Shown in pieces: positions 18,251 to 18,301 of a stretch of 18,301 nucleotides of DNA. The stretch lies in assembly GCA_946478985.1 (NCBI GenBank), contig CAMLDZ010000058.1, forward strand, positions 1 through 18,301. The letters are read 5' to 3'. Position numbers and translations under genes: made by a program. Numbering within the stretch: the stretch's first letter is position 1; each line of letters opens with the position of its first letter. Under the pieces are notes generated by a model, which was given only the letters and a program-made list of their open reading frames with translations, was not told the origin of the DNA and made no database searches. This stretch comes from an uncultured Solimonas sp. Its GTDB lineage: Bacteria; Pseudomonadota; Gammaproteobacteria; Nevskiales; Nevskiaceae.

Positions 18251-18301
18251 GGCCTGTTAACGCTATGGCCGCCGCTGTGACGGAGACCGTTTTGGCGCAG
18301 C
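18251..18301 (+). other. Right window edge, intergenic or start of a new element
   Basis: Fifty-one bases after the kinase stop. They include GGCCTGTTAACGCTATGGCC and an ATG at 18265 opening a frame MAAAVTETVLAQ that runs off the window. There is no Shine-Dalgarno before it. The GGGCCTGTTAAC stretch could be the edge of a repeat or an insertion sequence, but it is too short to decide. Confidence 0.3.

Overview
The window is GC-rich chromosomal DNA. Nearly every codon ends in G or C and gene spacing is tight. Protein features and the intergenic repeat style point to a gammaproteobacterium of the Xanthomonadales/Nevskiales type. Clues are the fused GlgX-TreZ-MalQ-TreY cluster, an Rnk-like protein, a poxvirus-type topoisomerase IB, and a hairpin repeat with a CTTTTCTTTG...CAAAGAAAAG arm pair. 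The taxon is an inference from style; there is no rRNA or marker gene here. All genes use ordinary bacterial codons. I see no tRNA, rRNA, CRISPR array, complete insertion sequence, prophage or obvious foreign island.

Layout. 1-171: intergenic DNA carrying a composite repeat of four hairpins. 268-9266 (+): a tightly packed operon glgX-treZ-malQ-treY with junctions of -4, +7 and +5 bp. Together it converts glycogen or maltodextrin to trehalose. GlgX removes branches, TreY turns the reducing-end glucose into a trehalosyl end, TreZ releases trehalose, and MalQ re-sizes short leftover maltodextrins. 9329-10501 (+): an EPHN-type alpha/beta-hydrolase epoxide hydrolase with its own strong ribosome binding site and a GTG start. 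10584-11699 (+): a conserved-looking hypothetical protein with a C-terminal membrane anchor. 11700-11953: a possible 34-residue membrane micropeptide ending in a strong nested hairpin. 11954-12373 (+): Rnk-like protein.

The strand then switches. 12385-14967 (-) is an alpha-glucan (glycogen) phosphorylase with a GTG start. 15002-16150 (-) is a topoisomerase IB directly upstream of it, probably in the same transcript. rnk and glgP converge with 11 bp between stop codons, and an imperfect nested palindrome spans both stops. 16319-18250 (+) is a membrane hybrid histidine kinase (CHASE3-like sensor, HisKA, HATPase, receiver), divergent from the topoisomerase. The last 51 bases are intergenic or the edge of something cut by the window.

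The theme is storage-polysaccharide turnover. One branch makes trehalose (osmoprotectant) and the other makes glucose-1-phosphate (GlgP). glgA, glgC and glgB are not in the window. I did not find convincing evidence for a wholly new system; the best second-look items are the small intergenic elements, the tail-anchored unknown protein and the topoisomerase/phosphorylase pairing.
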